From Nostoc sp. UHCC 0926 (GTDB lineage Bacteria; Cyanobacteriota; Cyanobacteriia; Cyanobacteriales; Nostocaceae), in the NCBI RefSeq assembly GCF_028623165.1, contig NZ_CP117768.1:5336001-5400000 (forward strand): DNA of 64,000 nucleotides. The letters are read 5' to 3'. Below are positions 44,575-53,740 of the stretch, piece by piece. The notes below the pieces were generated by a model, which saw only the letters and a program-made list of their open reading frames with translations, searched no databases and was not told the origin of the DNA. The position numbers were made by a program, and so were the translations under genes. Each line of letters begins with the position of its first letter. Within the stretch, counting starts at the first letter, position 1.

Positions 44575-45213
44575 TTACTGCCAAACATAGATAAGGACGA
44601 ACAAAATAATCCAGATAACATCGACGAAGTGCCAAAATAACGAAGTTGCGTTGACGCCGTAGTGACCTGTGTCGTAGTTGCCAGGTATGAAAGAACGTAC
44701 CAAAATTATCAACTGCAACAGAATACCTGTGAAAACGTGCAAACCGTGGAAACCTGTTAGTAGATAGAATGTTCCACCGAATGTCCCGGAGGTGAAGCCA
44801 AACTCCAGGTGGCTCCATTCAATCGCTTGTCCAGCCAAAAAGTAAGTTCCCATCGCCATTGTTGCCAAGAGAAACAGGCGAAATTTCACTAAGTCATGGC
44901 GTTGAAGGGCGCGTTCGGCGAAGTAAATCACAAAGCTACTGGCGACTAGAATTACTGTGTTGATTGTCGGATCTTTTACTTCTAGTCCAGAAACACCAGC
45001 TGGTAGCCAGTTAGGAGTTGTTGTTTTGTAGATGATATATCCTGCGAAAAAACTCAGGAAAATGACGCTTTCAGACAGTAAGAACACAATGAAGCCAAAC
45101 ATCTTGTTGCCTTCTTCGTCGTGGCTATGTTCTGCGCTTGTCTGATGCAACTCATTTGAATTGATATAACTGTCCATTTTGCTTTTAGCTTGAGGGGTTA
45201 ATTTGAAACGCAT
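44575..45213 (-). CDS. coxC: Haem-copper oxidase subunit III
   Basis: A 212-residue membrane protein with five helices typical of the short cyanobacterial/bacterial subunit III: MFGFIVFLLSESVIFLSFFAGYI (family Glu in LSES), TFYLLTGFHGLHVFTGILLQLI (His and Glu-free), and LFWHFVDVIWIILFVLIYVW. It stabilises the oxidase core and may feed protons. It may start at the ATG at 45177 (MDSYINSNEL) instead of 45213. It is last in the DUF2231-DUF2231-coxB-coxA-coxC order. Confidence 0.93.
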   Translation of the reverse strand: MRFKLTPQAKSKMDSYINSNELHQTSAEHSHDEEGNKMFGFIVFLLSESVIFLSFFAGYIIYKTTTPNWLPAGVSGLEVKDPTINTVILVASSFVIYFAERALQRHDLVKFRLFLLATMAMGTYFLAGQAIEWSHLEFGFTSGTFGGTFYLLTGFHGLHVFTGILLQLIILVRSFIPGNYDTGHYGVNATSLFWHFVDVIWIILFVLIYVWQ

Positions 45214-45295
45214 AGGCGCTTCGCCTTCCCGTAGGGTAGGAACGCAAAGGGAAGCGCAGAGGTACGCAGAAACCCTCTGCGTACTTTTTTCTGCG

Positions 45296-46987
45296 TTAGT
45301 CTGCGCTTGTCAATGTTGAGTGACTGTTTTCGCGTAGATTAGCTGTTAACGGTTCAGATTTGCCGTAGCCGTAGGGTTCAGAGATGATGATCGGAATTTC
45401 TTCAAAGTTTTCTACTGGGGGCGGTGAAGAAACTAACCACTCTAATCCAATTGCCCGCCAAGGATTGTCAGGTGCTTTCTCGCCTTGCATCCAAGAAATG
45501 ACCATGTTGAAAATGAAGGGCAAGGTGGACATTCCTAAGAGAAATCCGCCCAGGCTAGCGATGACATTCCAGAATTGATACTCTGGGGCGTAGGAAGCAA
45601 CTCGGCGTAACATCCCTTGCAATCCTAAGGGATGCATGGGCAAAAAGTTGAGATTGGTGCCGATGAAAGCTAACCAGAAGTGGATTTTACCCCAGCTTTC
45701 GGAGTACATCCGCCCGGTCATCTTGGGGAACCAGTGGTAGATGGCAGCATACAAGCCCATCGTCACGGTGCCGTAGAGGACGTAATGGAAGTGTCCCACC
45801 ACAAAGTAGGTATTGTTAACGTGGACATCAACCGGCACGGAGGAAAGCATGATGCCTGTGATGCCGGCGAAAACAAACATGATCAACGCACCTAGAGCGA
45901 ACAGCATCGGTGTGTGCAGTCGGAGTTTACCTCCCCAGATGGTCGCCACCCAAGCAAATACTTTAATGCCCGTAGGTACAGACACGCACATTGTTGTCAT
46001 CATGAAAACCAACCGCATCCAGCCTGACGTACCGCTGACGTACATATGGTGTACCCAAACAATACCGCTGACTAGTGCAATCAAGATGGATGAAATGGCA
46101 ACTACTTTGTAACCAAATAGAGGTTTACGTGAATAAACTGGGAAGATTTCCGAGAAAATCGCGAAGACAGGCAAAATAATCACGTAAACGGCGGGGTGGG
46201 AGTAAAACCAGAAGTAATGCTGGAACATAACTGGATTCCCACCTTTGGCTGGGTCAAAAAAGCTAGTGCCAACTGTGAGGTCGAGTAGTAGCATCACTGC
46301 ACCAGCTGTCAGTGCAGGTAGTCCGAATAGTTGGATAATCTGGGCACTAAGCACTCCCCAGACAAACAAGGGCATCCGAAAGAAACCCATTCCTGGGGCC
46401 CGCATCTTCACGATTGTGGTGACAAAGTTCACTGCCCCCATAATTGAGGATACGCCGGATATTGCCACCGCTAAGAGCCAGATAACTTGACCATTAATTA
46501 AGTTACCCGTAGGATTCTGGAGACTGACGGGCGGGTAAGACCACCAACCGGCTTGGGCTGGGCCACCAGGGACAAAGAAGCTACCCATCATTAAAATCCC
46601 AACTACTGGCACCATCCAAAAGGCAACGGCGTTGAGGCGGGGAAATGCCATATCTCGCGCCCCAATCATTAAAGGCACTAGATAATTAGCAAAACCAACC
46701 AGTGAGGGAAATGTCCACAAAAACAGCATCACAGTGCCGTGCATGGTAAACATGCCGTTGTAGACGGTGCGATCGACTAAATCTGATTCGGGTGTTAGCA
46801 GTTCTCCCCGCATCACCATCGCAAAGATACCGCCGACGAGAAAGAAGAAGAACGAGGTAACGAGATACTGGATACCAATTACTTTGTGGTCAGTACTGAA
46901 GCTGAAGTATTCTTTCCAGTTACTTGGAGATTCGTGGTTAGGCTTCTCATTAGGGAAAATGATGCCTTCAATAGGAACATTAGTCAT
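45296..46987 (-). CDS. coxA: Haem-copper oxidase subunit I (ARTO/Cox3 type)
   Basis: The 563-residue catalytic subunit with 12 transmembrane helices. Haem and copper ligands are visible: NGMFTMHGTVMLFLW (His of low-spin haem), QHYFWFYSHPAVYVIILPVFAIFSEI (CuB His cross-linked to Tyr is in the helix VxxHPxVY), VWVHHMYVSG (two CuB His), and HFHYVLYG near the C-terminus (haem a3 and low-spin haem His). It reduces O2 to water. The adjacent subunit II lacks CuA, so electrons likely come from plastoquinol. Confidence 0.96.
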   Translation of the reverse strand: MTNVPIEGIIFPNEKPNHESPSNWKEYFSFSTDHKVIGIQYLVTSFFFFLVGGIFAMVMRGELLTPESDLVDRTVYNGMFTMHGTVMLFLWTFPSLVGFANYLVPLMIGARDMAFPRLNAVAFWMVPVVGILMMGSFFVPGGPAQAGWWSYPPVSLQNPTGNLINGQVIWLLAVAISGVSSIMGAVNFVTTIVKMRAPGMGFFRMPLFVWGVLSAQIIQLFGLPALTAGAVMLLLDLTVGTSFFDPAKGGNPVMFQHYFWFYSHPAVYVIILPVFAIFSEIFPVYSRKPLFGYKVVAISSILIALVSGIVWVHHMYVSGTSGWMRLVFMMTTMCVSVPTGIKVFAWVATIWGGKLRLHTPMLFALGALIMFVFAGITGIMLSSVPVDVHVNNTYFVVGHFHYVLYGTVTMGLYAAIYHWFPKMTGRMYSESWGKIHFWLAFIGTNLNFLPMHPLGLQGMLRRVASYAPEYQFWNVIASLGGFLLGMSTLPFIFNMVISWMQGEKAPDNPWRAIGLEWLVSSPPPVENFEEIPIIISEPYGYGKSEPLTANLRENSHSTLTSAD

Positions 46988-47001
46988 CGGTTACTTTCCT
47001 T

Positions 47002-47922
47002 TCAACCAGGAGAATTGACTAGAGGAGGTGCAGCAGGTGGAACTGTGACCCAACCAGTTTGGACTGATTGATGGGATGTTTGAGCATACTCAGAAGCTGC
47101 CTGATTATTTGCTAGGGATGGCTTTTGGGTTGCAGCTTGGGCCAGCCACTGCTGATAATCTTCAGGAGATTCGACGACTACATTCGCCTGCATCGTCGCA
47201 AAGTATGTGCCGCTGTATTGGGAATCGGTCAATCGGTATTGTCCGGGGCGGATAGGAGTAAATTCAAAGTCGAGCGCCTGGTTGGGAATAATATCCTGCT
47301 TGAGGCGAAATGCAGGTATATAGAAGCCGTGGAGAACGTCTTGCGATCGCAGTGCCAAACGCACCCGGCGATCGCTCGGTAAATGCAATTCGGTACTGGT
47401 GACATCTGTCTCTGGGTAATGAAAAACCCACGCCCACTGTTTAGCTAGTACGTCGATTTTCTCAACGGGTTCTGCTAAAGCGTTAGCTGGTTCTGCATGA
47501 GCCGATTGCATTGCTAGCGGATTATGCAAGTGAACTAATTCTGATGGCCCTTGAATCCCCATTTGTTCGTAAACTTGGTAGCTGTAGCCCGCAATCCAAA
47601 ACACCAAAAGAATTGGGATCGCTGTCCAGACAACTTCTAGGGTGACATTGCCATGAATTGGGGGGCCGTCGGTGAAGTCATCTTTGACTGCCCGATGGAA
47701 GATCACAGAATACATCAGAGTACTTGTTACTCCCAAGAAGATGAAGGCACCGAGAGTTACTAAGAAGCTAATCAAATCATCAATTAGTTGAGATTCGGCT
47801 GCTGCTTGGGGGGGAAGCCAGGAGTAAGCCTGCTTCCCGATCCAGAGACTGGTAAGAGTCACTGCGATCGCGCCTGTAAGCAGCGTCAAAATATTTAAAA
47901 TCTTTTCGATTTTCATGGTCAT
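47002..47922 (-). CDS. coxB: Oxidase subunit II lacking CuA ligands (quinol-oxidase type)
   Basis: A 306-residue subunit II with two N-terminal helices, WAWVFHYPE and the periplasmic cupredoxin domain. His198 in DVLHGFY is kept, but the CuA stretch that normally reads CxExCGxxHxxM is DSQYSGTYFATM. So Asp233, Gln235, Ser237 and Phe241 replace Cys, Glu, Cys and His; only Met244 remains. CuA cannot form, so cytochrome c should not be the donor, as known for the cyanobacterial alternative oxidase (ARTO; Cox3 of Anabaena). The gene is between coxA and a DUF2231 gene, the order found in heterocyst-linked cox3 clusters. Confidence 0.94.
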   Translation of the reverse strand: MTMKIEKILNILTLLTGAIAVTLTSLWIGKQAYSWLPPQAAAESQLIDDLISFLVTLGAFIFLGVTSTLMYSVIFHRAVKDDFTDGPPIHGNVTLEVVWTAIPILLVFWIAGYSYQVYEQMGIQGPSELVHLHNPLAMQSAHAEPANALAEPVEKIDVLAKQWAWVFHYPETDVTSTELHLPSDRRVRLALRSQDVLHGFYIPAFRLKQDIIPNQALDFEFTPIRPGQYRLTDSQYSGTYFATMQANVVVESPEDYQQWLAQAATQKPSLANNQAASEYAQTSHQSVQTGWVTVPPAAPPLVNSPG

Positions 47923-47967
47923 TGGTTATTGGGCATTGAGCATGGGGCATTATTGGGCAAAGGACTT

Positions 47968-48585
47968 TTACTTGAGTGTTGTGTTGAGGTCTTGACCCAA
48001 TCGCAGCAAACTATCTGCTGTATTGTGTATGCCAAACTCAGTAGCCATTTGCGCCCCTAGTGTCCCGTGGACGTACATAATCAACATGATTGCTATGCCT
48101 GCGAACAGATAAATCCATTGCACTTCTCTATCTGTCTGTTTATATGCTTGTTTGCCCCAAACGAAGCGCTGCCATCCTCTCCAGATAGTCATACCAACAA
48201 TTAGTGTTAATAAGAACACACCACCCACACCATGCCAGAGCATGGTTTCCATTGCCTGCAATCCCCAAGCACTCTTGGTATCAGCTGGTGGTGTTGCCAA
48301 CAGCATTTCGTAAAAGCCTGCCGTCACCGTGAAAAATGTAATGATGCTGGCAGCTAGCATGTTGTACCAGCCAACATCGAATAAGTTGTCACGTTCCACA
48401 GTAATTGCCAAAAATTTGAAGACCCATTTTTGGAAGGGGAACAGAACACCAACGATATCAAAGGTCATCCCAATGATGAACAAACCTATTGTCAGATGGA
48501 CTAAGTTGGGATGAATGGGAATGGTGTAAGGTAATCCGTTTGCGCCTAGAGAGCCGGTTAATTGGTCAATCAATTCTGAGTTCAT
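47968..48585 (-). CDS. DUF2231 membrane protein of the oxidase cluster (second)
   Basis: A 205-residue protein with four helices. Signature IPIHPNLVHLTIGLFIIGM opens the first helix, with further His residues in METMLWHGVGGVF and MYVHGTLGAQ that could ligate haem or quinone-linked groups. Its ATG at 48585 overlaps the stop of the preceding DUF2231 gene (ATGA), which decides the start over 48645. Its position before coxB suggests it is an accessory or electron-entry subunit of the oxidase. Confidence 0.9.
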   Translation of the reverse strand: MNSELIDQLTGSLGANGLPYTIPIHPNLVHLTIGLFIIGMTFDIVGVLFPFQKWVFKFLAITVERDNLFDVGWYNMLAASIITFFTVTAGFYEMLLATPPADTKSAWGLQAMETMLWHGVGGVFLLTLIVGMTIWRGWQRFVWGKQAYKQTDREVQWIYLFAGIAIMLIMYVHGTLGAQMATEFGIHNTADSLLRLGQDLNTTLK

Positions 48586-49082
48586 CGCAACAGACCATCC
48601 TTTAGTGCTTCCACAACTGGCACTGTATGCAATCCATACACCCAAACAAGTTCATCTCCGAGATATACTTGCAAGCCAACTATCAAAGTCAAAACTAATC
48701 CGGCTCCTAAATAATAAATCGGTACTTTTTGCGGGTTGCGGGTACGAATTACATAGCGCCAAGCTGTAATCGCCGTGATCATTCCCGAAAGCGACCAACC
48801 AATCAGCGTATGTAAATTCAGCACCGATTTAGCTAGGCTGTAAGGTTGTGCTAAACCCGCTTCAAACTGACCAAAAATTATTGCAACAAAGATGGCGATC
48901 GTGGCAACTAACATATTCCACCAACTCACCTCAAAAAGACTGGCTTTCCCAGTAAAATAGCCAATTACATCGCAGAAGAAGGAAAACAACACCATCGCTA
49001 TTACGAAGTGGACAACGATGGGATGAATCGTATCTGGATAGGGTAAATTGTGGTCGTTCAAAGATGTCAAATATTCAAGCAT
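48582..49082 (-). CDS. DUF2231 membrane protein of the oxidase cluster (first)
   Basis: A 166-residue, four-helix protein, first gene of the oxidase cluster. Signature DTIHPIVVHFVIAMVLFSFF is equivalent to IPIHPNLVHL in the next gene, so the two are paralogues in tandem. A helix with LNLHTLIGWSLSGM holds another His. The gene couples to the next through an ATGA overlap. Regulation would lie in 49083-49440, where I did not find a clear NtcA site. Confidence 0.9.
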   Translation of the reverse strand: MLEYLTSLNDHNLPYPDTIHPIVVHFVIAMVLFSFFCDVIGYFTGKASLFEVSWWNMLVATIAIFVAIIFGQFEAGLAQPYSLAKSVLNLHTLIGWSLSGMITAITAWRYVIRTRNPQKVPIYYLGAGLVLTLIVGLQVYLGDELVWVYGLHTVPVVEALKDGLLR

Positions 49083-49927
49083 TGTCTTCTCCTGGACATA
49101 TCTACCGCACTTTGGTCAATCAATTTTGGATAATGGAATTGCCAATTTTGGATTACCGATAGCACAGCCTGTTGTCTACGAGAGGCTATACCAAAGAGTT
49201 ATCGAGCGTCTTTTAAATTTATTCTGCACCTGATGGAGCATAAACCAGAAGACCCTAATCCAAAATCTAAAACCGTTCGACTGAGCGAACGCAAGAGCGT
49301 CTCTAAGAGTTGCCGAAGTCCAAAATCTAAAATCTAAAATCGCTAGTCAAACTTCAATGATTGATGGATAGTCACTAACATCACCACAAGTATCCATCCA
49401 TAAATGACCAAAATCTGTTCAATATGTGCGCGGTGCAATACGCTTAATCATGTCTTAGCTTTTTGTAGACAAATCTAGTAAACTTGCCTATAACGAATAA
49501 CTTTGTTGTGATTAATTTCCTCATGCTAATAGTCTGCAACAGCAATTTTTGATGTAGCTAAACCAAATCGCTGTCGTTTGTTGATTTGCTTAACTTATCT
49601 TTTAGCTTAAGTAAATTTTTATAAATTGTCAAAACAATATTAATTAAAATTATAAATGTTAGTTAGTTAGCAAAAAAATATTTCCATAATGTATCGATTT
49701 TGGCATTAAATAATATTTTAAAAAGTCTATTTATAATATTTTTCTGTGAAGTATTTCACAATGATAAAATCTTTAATTGTAATGCAAATAACAAAAATAT
49801 ATAATTTTGAGTAGTTGGTATAAAAGCGAATCAAGGTAAGTTAGTAGCTGTGGTGGAACTGGAGAATGCTGAGAGGATTTTATGAGCCATCAAGTCACAC
49901 TAAGATTGAAACCCACATTCTACAGGT
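49083..49927. other. Long intergenic region with repeats upstream of the oxidase cluster
   Basis: Contains an AT-rich array at 49255-49342 that is split by CGTTCGACTGAGC...GAGTTGCCGAAGTC, a small palindrome also found at about 24738. A 31-codon minus-strand reading frame at 49343-49438 would give one hydrophobic helix (ILVIYGWILVVMLVTI) but offers only a TTG start without a ribosome site. The stretch 49500-49900 is very AT-rich and should hold the promoters of the oxidase and cheB genes. Confidence 0.4.
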
Positions 49928-50515
49928 GTGAGGACTAAACAAGTGTCGTTTAAAATTGTGGTGATTGGTACTTCTTTGGGTGGATTATCAGCATTAAAAA
50001 TTATCCTGGGGAACTTACCAGCAGACTTCCTAGTGCCGATCGCGATCGTGCAACACCGTCACAAGGAGTCTAACAACACACTCCAGGAGTTATTACAAGA
50101 ATCTAGTTCGTTGCCGATTCGAGAAGTGGAAGACAAAGACGAAATACTACCAGGACATATTTACCTAGCTCCAGCAGATTATCACTTGCTGGTTGAACTA
50201 GGTCACTTTGCTCTTTCGACTGATGAGCCTGTTTCCTATGCCAGACCATCTATCGATGTGCTGTTTGAGTCAGCAGCCGATGTCTACACCCAGCAAGTTA
50301 TTGGTGTAATATTGACAGGGGCAAATCAAGATGGTAGGCAAGGTCTTAGGAAAATAAAAGCGCGGGGAGGACTTACTATTGTACAAGAACCTACCACAGC
50401 GGAGAGCGACGTTATGCCAGAAGCAGCAATTTCTGCTGTTGCAGTAGACTGGATTTTGACACTCTCAGACATTGCTTCTCAAATGGTCAAGCTTTGTCAC
50501 TCATCACGGAAATAA
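49928..50515 (+). CDS. cheB: CheB-type protein-glutamate methylesterase (catalytic domain only)
   Basis: A 195-residue protein with the catalytic half of CheB and no receiver domain. Signature serine loop IGTSLGGLSAL (Ser16), the His of VQHRH (His43), HIYLAPADYHLLV, and GVILTGANQDGRQGLRKIKARGG with the active-site Asp. It starts at a GTG. It lies four bases before the hybrid kinase start and is in the same direction, so the two are one operon. The substrate is probably a methylated receptor handled by a CheR such as that at 41226. Confidence 0.92.
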   Translation: MRTKQVSFKIVVIGTSLGGLSALKIILGNLPADFLVPIAIVQHRHKESNNTLQELLQESSSLPIREVEDKDEILPGHIYLAPADYHLLVELGHFALSTDEPVSYARPSIDVLFESAADVYTQQVIGVILTGANQDGRQGLRKIKARGGLTIVQEPTTAESDVMPEAAISAVAVDWILTLSDIASQMVKLCHSSRK

Positions 50516-50519
50516 ACCC

Positions 50520-52649
50520 ATGCAGATGGAACCCAAAGTAAACATCCTCCTAGTGGATGATAAACTAGAAAATTTGCTGGCACTAGAGGCAATCCTAGAA
50601 AAACTGGGAGAAAATCTCGTGAGAGCTACTTCTGGGGAAGAAGCTTTGAGGTGTCTGCTAAATCAAGACTATGCGGTAATTTTGCTAGATGTGCAAATGC
50701 CAGGGATGGATGGTTTTGAAACTGCTACCTTGATTCGCAATCGGGGGCGATCGCGTCACACTCCAATTATCTTTCTCACTGCCTTTAGCAGCAGCGACCA
50801 AATGCTGTTTAAAGGCTATGCCTTGGGTGCAGTTGATTATTTGCTCAAACCATTAGACCCGAATATTTTGACTTCTAAAGTCACAGTATTCGTAGAACTA
50901 TTTAAGAAAACAGAAGCCGTCAAGCAACAAGCAGCGCAGCTGGTAGCTGTGAATGGCGAACTCAGGCAAAGTGAAGAACGATTGCGATCGCTGAGTACCT
51001 GTTCACCCGTTGGCATTTTTGAAATTGATACTGAAGGAGGCTGTAGGTATACTAATCCTCGCTATCAGACAATTTGTGGCTTGAAAGCGGCAGAGAGTTT
51101 AGAAAAGAGATGGCTAGAATCTGTTCATCCAGAAGATAGACAACGAGCCGTTACCAGTTGGTTTGACTACATTCGTGAAGGTCGCAACTACTCTGAAGAG
51201 TTTCGCTTTCAAACTGCCCAAGGCATCGTCCGTTGGGTACAGGTTCGCTCATCACCGATGCTTTCCGGTCAAGGAGAATTGCTGGGATATGTAGGCACCC
51301 TCGAAGATATTACTGAACGCAAGCAAGCAGAAGAAGTCCGCGCTCAAGTAATTCGAGAACAGACGGCAAGACAGGAAGCAGAAGCAGCGAATCGGATGAA
51401 AGATGAGTTTCTCGCCGTTCTCTCCCACGAACTCCGTACACCCCTAACCTCGATGCTGGGCTGGTCAAAAATCCTCCGCTCTAAGAAACTTGATGAGAAA
51501 GCCACTTCCCGGGCCCTAGAGGCGATTGAACGCAACGCGATGTCTCAGATGCAACTAATTGAGGATATTTTAGATGTATCCCGGATTATCCGTGGTCAGT
51601 TGCGATTAAATGTATCTGCTGTGAATCTGATTTCAGTGATGGAGGCAGCCCTAGAGGCAGTGCGTCCCCTAGCAGAACCAAAAGATATTAAATTAAACAC
51701 TGTTCTGGATACTTCGGTAGGGTCAGTTTATGGCGATCCAGCCCGGTTACAGCAAGTTGTCTGGAACCTACTAACTAATGCCATTAAGTTTACCCCTAAG
51801 GGTGGCAGGGTAGAAGTTAGGCTATCTGCCTATTTTGGATCTTCAATTTCAGATTTTGGATTGGGATCTGATGGTGAAAATTTAGACTCTTTAAACACTG
51901 ATGAAGGCAGTAATCCGAAATTCAAAATTCAAAATTCAAAATCTCAGTACGCCCAAATTCAAGTTATCGATACGGGGATTGGCATCAGTTCGGAGTTTTT
52001 ACCCAAAGTATTTGACCGTTTCCGGCAAGCAGACAGCACCACAACCCGATCGCACAATGGACTAGGATTAGGACTAGCCATCGTCCGTCATCTAGTGGAG
52101 CTGCATAAAGGTACAATCTTTGCCCAAAGTCCAGGCACAGGAGAAGGAGCAACCTTTACTGTAAGACTGCCACTGCTACAAGACAATAGGGCTAATAGGG
52201 GAAATAGAGAAGCCACAGGAGAAATTTCCTCCCCTGTGGCTTCTGTGCCCCTGGCTGGATTAAGAGTTTTAGTTGTAGATGATCAAGCAGATACCCGTAA
52301 CTTTCTCAGTTTTATGTTTGAGGAGTATGGGGCGATCGCCACTGCGGTAGCATCAGTTGATGAAGCGCTAACAGTAATTGAACAAGCAAAAGCAGATATC
52401 CTGATTAGCGATATTGGCATGTCAGAGCAAGATGGTTATACGCTGATTCGGAAACTGCGCTCTTTAGAACCAGAAAAAGGTGGACGTATCCCGGCGATCG
52501 CTTTAACAGCGTACACGCGAGAGGAAGACCGCTTAGAAGCGCTAAGAGCAGGGTTTCAGCAGCATTTATCTAAGCCAATTGACCCCACTAAATTGATTGC
52601 TATGGTTGTCAATGTATTGAAACTACCTCTGGAAGTTCCAGTGAGTTGA
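50520..52649 (+). CDS. Hybrid histidine kinase (REC-PAS-HisKA-HATPase-REC)
   Basis: A 709-residue cytoplasmic signalling kinase. N-terminal receiver with Asp57 in AVILLDVQMPGMDG; PAS domain with C-terminal PAC motif (GYVGTLEDITERKQAEE); HisKA with His303 in LSHELRTPLTSMLGW; HATPase N box QVVWNLLTNAIKFTPKGG and G boxes DTGIGIS, GLGLGLAIV; C-terminal receiver with Asp in ILISDIGMSEQDG. Between the N and G1 boxes is a 36-residue insertion (about 51838-51950) made of the same AT-rich repeats seen in intergenic regions. It is coupled to cheB upstream. The ATG at 50520 is used, not 50472, which lies inside cheB. Confidence 0.93.
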   Translation: MQMEPKVNILLVDDKLENLLALEAILEKLGENLVRATSGEEALRCLLNQDYAVILLDVQMPGMDGFETATLIRNRGRSRHTPIIFLTAFSSSDQMLFKGYALGAVDYLLKPLDPNILTSKVTVFVELFKKTEAVKQQAAQLVAVNGELRQSEERLRSLSTCSPVGIFEIDTEGGCRYTNPRYQTICGLKAAESLEKRWLESVHPEDRQRAVTSWFDYIREGRNYSEEFRFQTAQGIVRWVQVRSSPMLSGQGELLGYVGTLEDITERKQAEEVRAQVIREQTARQEAEAANRMKDEFLAVLSHELRTPLTSMLGWSKILRSKKLDEKATSRALEAIERNAMSQMQLIEDILDVSRIIRGQLRLNVSAVNLISVMEAALEAVRPLAEPKDIKLNTVLDTSVGSVYGDPARLQQVVWNLLTNAIKFTPKGGRVEVRLSAYFGSSISDFGLGSDGENLDSLNTDEGSNPKFKIQNSKSQYAQIQVIDTGIGISSEFLPKVFDRFRQADSTTTRSHNGLGLGLAIVRHLVELHKGTIFAQSPGTGEGATFTVRLPLLQDNRANRGNREATGEISSPVASVPLAGLRVLVVDDQADTRNFLSFMFEEYGAIATAVASVDEALTVIEQAKADILISDIGMSEQDGYTLIRKLRSLEPEKGGRIPAIALTAYTREEDRLEALRAGFQQHLSKPIDPTKLIAMVVNVLKLPLEVPVS

Positions 52650-52675
52650 TTTGGAATTGGGGAGTGGGGAGTAAG

Positions 52676-52746
52676 AATTTTAGATTTTAGATTTTGAATT
52701 TTAGATTGAAATTTAATCCAAAATCTAAAATCTAAAATCCAAAATT
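52676..52746. repeat. AT-rich inverted heptamer array
   Basis: TTTTAGATTTTAGATTTTGA followed by the reverse-complement units AAAATCTAAAATCTAAAATCC; together a long hairpin downstream of the kinase and between converging genes. It may serve as a bidirectional stop. Confidence 0.75.
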
Positions 52747-52764
52747 GAATTGCCCAATGCCCAA

Positions 52765-53136
52765 TCAAGAAGAAGTTAGGGCATGTTTTTTCAGTTCGTC
52801 CAGGGAAACCATTTCCAAAGCTCTAGCATGAGTTGCAGAAAGGATAACGGGTGGAGCAACGCCAGCATCGAGAGCTTCTTGCCAGCGAGAAGCACACAAA
52901 CACCAGCGATCGCCAGCCTTCAGTCCAGGAAAATTAGAATCAGGAACCGCTGTGCTCAGGTCGTTCCCCTGCGATTTGGTGAACTCCAAGAATTCTGATG
53001 TCACTTCGGCACATACGACGTGCGACCCGAAATCCTGACCACCTGTGCTACAAAAACCGTCGCGGTAAAACCCGGTCATAGGAGAAGTGCAGCAGGACTC
53101 TAGGTTTCCACCGATTACGTTTTTAGCTTCTGTCAT
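52765..53136 (-). CDS. DUF2237 family protein
   Basis: A 123-residue protein. DUF2237 marks: GGNLESCCTSPMTGFYRDGFCSTG and GSHVVCAEVTSEFLEFTKSQGNDL, then GDRWCLCASRWQEALDAGVAPPV and the ATHARALE motif. Five Cys and a His suggest metal or redox chemistry, but the family has no known role. It is alone on the minus strand. Confidence 0.93.
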   Translation of the reverse strand: MTEAKNVIGGNLESCCTSPMTGFYRDGFCSTGGQDFGSHVVCAEVTSEFLEFTKSQGNDLSTAVPDSNFPGLKAGDRWCLCASRWQEALDAGVAPPVILSATHARALEMVSLDELKKHALTSS

Positions 53137-53740
53137 TGTTAATTCGTTGCACTTGATTTTTTCACTTCGATATAAGCTTATCTTGACACTTCCCTAGTTG
53201 AATTAAAATCGCTATGCCTTTTTAATTCGGAAAAGCAGGGAATTCTAGAATCACTACTCATACAAAAGAGAGCTTCGGCGTATCCTGACCTCGTTGCTTG
53301 CCTTTAAATAAGTAAAGCTAATAGGTTCTATCAGCTTTACAAAAGGTTATACATCGGACTCTAACTGTAATGAATTAGGGTTTCTGGAGTCATTTCCACA
53401 ATTTCGCCCGCTAGCAACTCCACACTGTGATCGCGCAAAATCCCCGCTTAAATCATGCGATGATAGTCATCTACAGACCATTTGGCTAGCGTTTTCATGC
53501 TCACATCATCTCTGTAAGTCTGACTTAATTTTATAGTGTCTCAAAAAGGCGATGCCTGCGGCAGGCTGCGCCTACGCTCCTCACAGTTAACCTCGCCAAC
53601 CCGATAGGCTCAAAACTGCTGCACTGATAGCCTAGCTGTATAACGACTGAACTCACTGACAATCAAGACAACCGAATTTTTAGGTTGATAATATTGTAAT
53701 ATTCCAAATATGGCATATTAATTCAGGGTGTGAGGAGCCT
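53137..53740. other. Intergenic region holding a relic gene and a short palindrome
   Basis: Apart from the Uma2 remnant listed separately, it contains a GC-rich palindrome around 53548-53580 (GCGATGCCTGCGGCAGGC). The final 100 bp should hold the promoter of the toxin-antitoxin unit. Confidence 0.5.
53371..53498 (-). pseudogene. Uma2-family gene fragment with a premature stop
   Basis: From an ATG at 53498 it reads MKTLAKWSVDDYHRMI, a TAA, then AGILRDHSVELLAGEIVEM and TPETLIHY before another stop. These are the N-terminal residues of a typical Uma2 protein. The stop and the loss of everything after about 43 residues show it is dead. Confidence 0.8.

Noticed and set aside
45813..46112. Plus-strand ORF within coxA
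   Set aside because: Antisense shadow of a strongly conserved gene.
49343..49438. A 31-residue single-helix membrane peptide upstream of the oxidase cluster
   Set aside because: Only a TTG start without a ribosome site; kept as a remark in the intergenic entry.
49083..49440. NtcA-type site (GTA-N8-TAC) for nitrogen control of the oxidase cluster
   Set aside because: None with correct spacing was seen on inspection.
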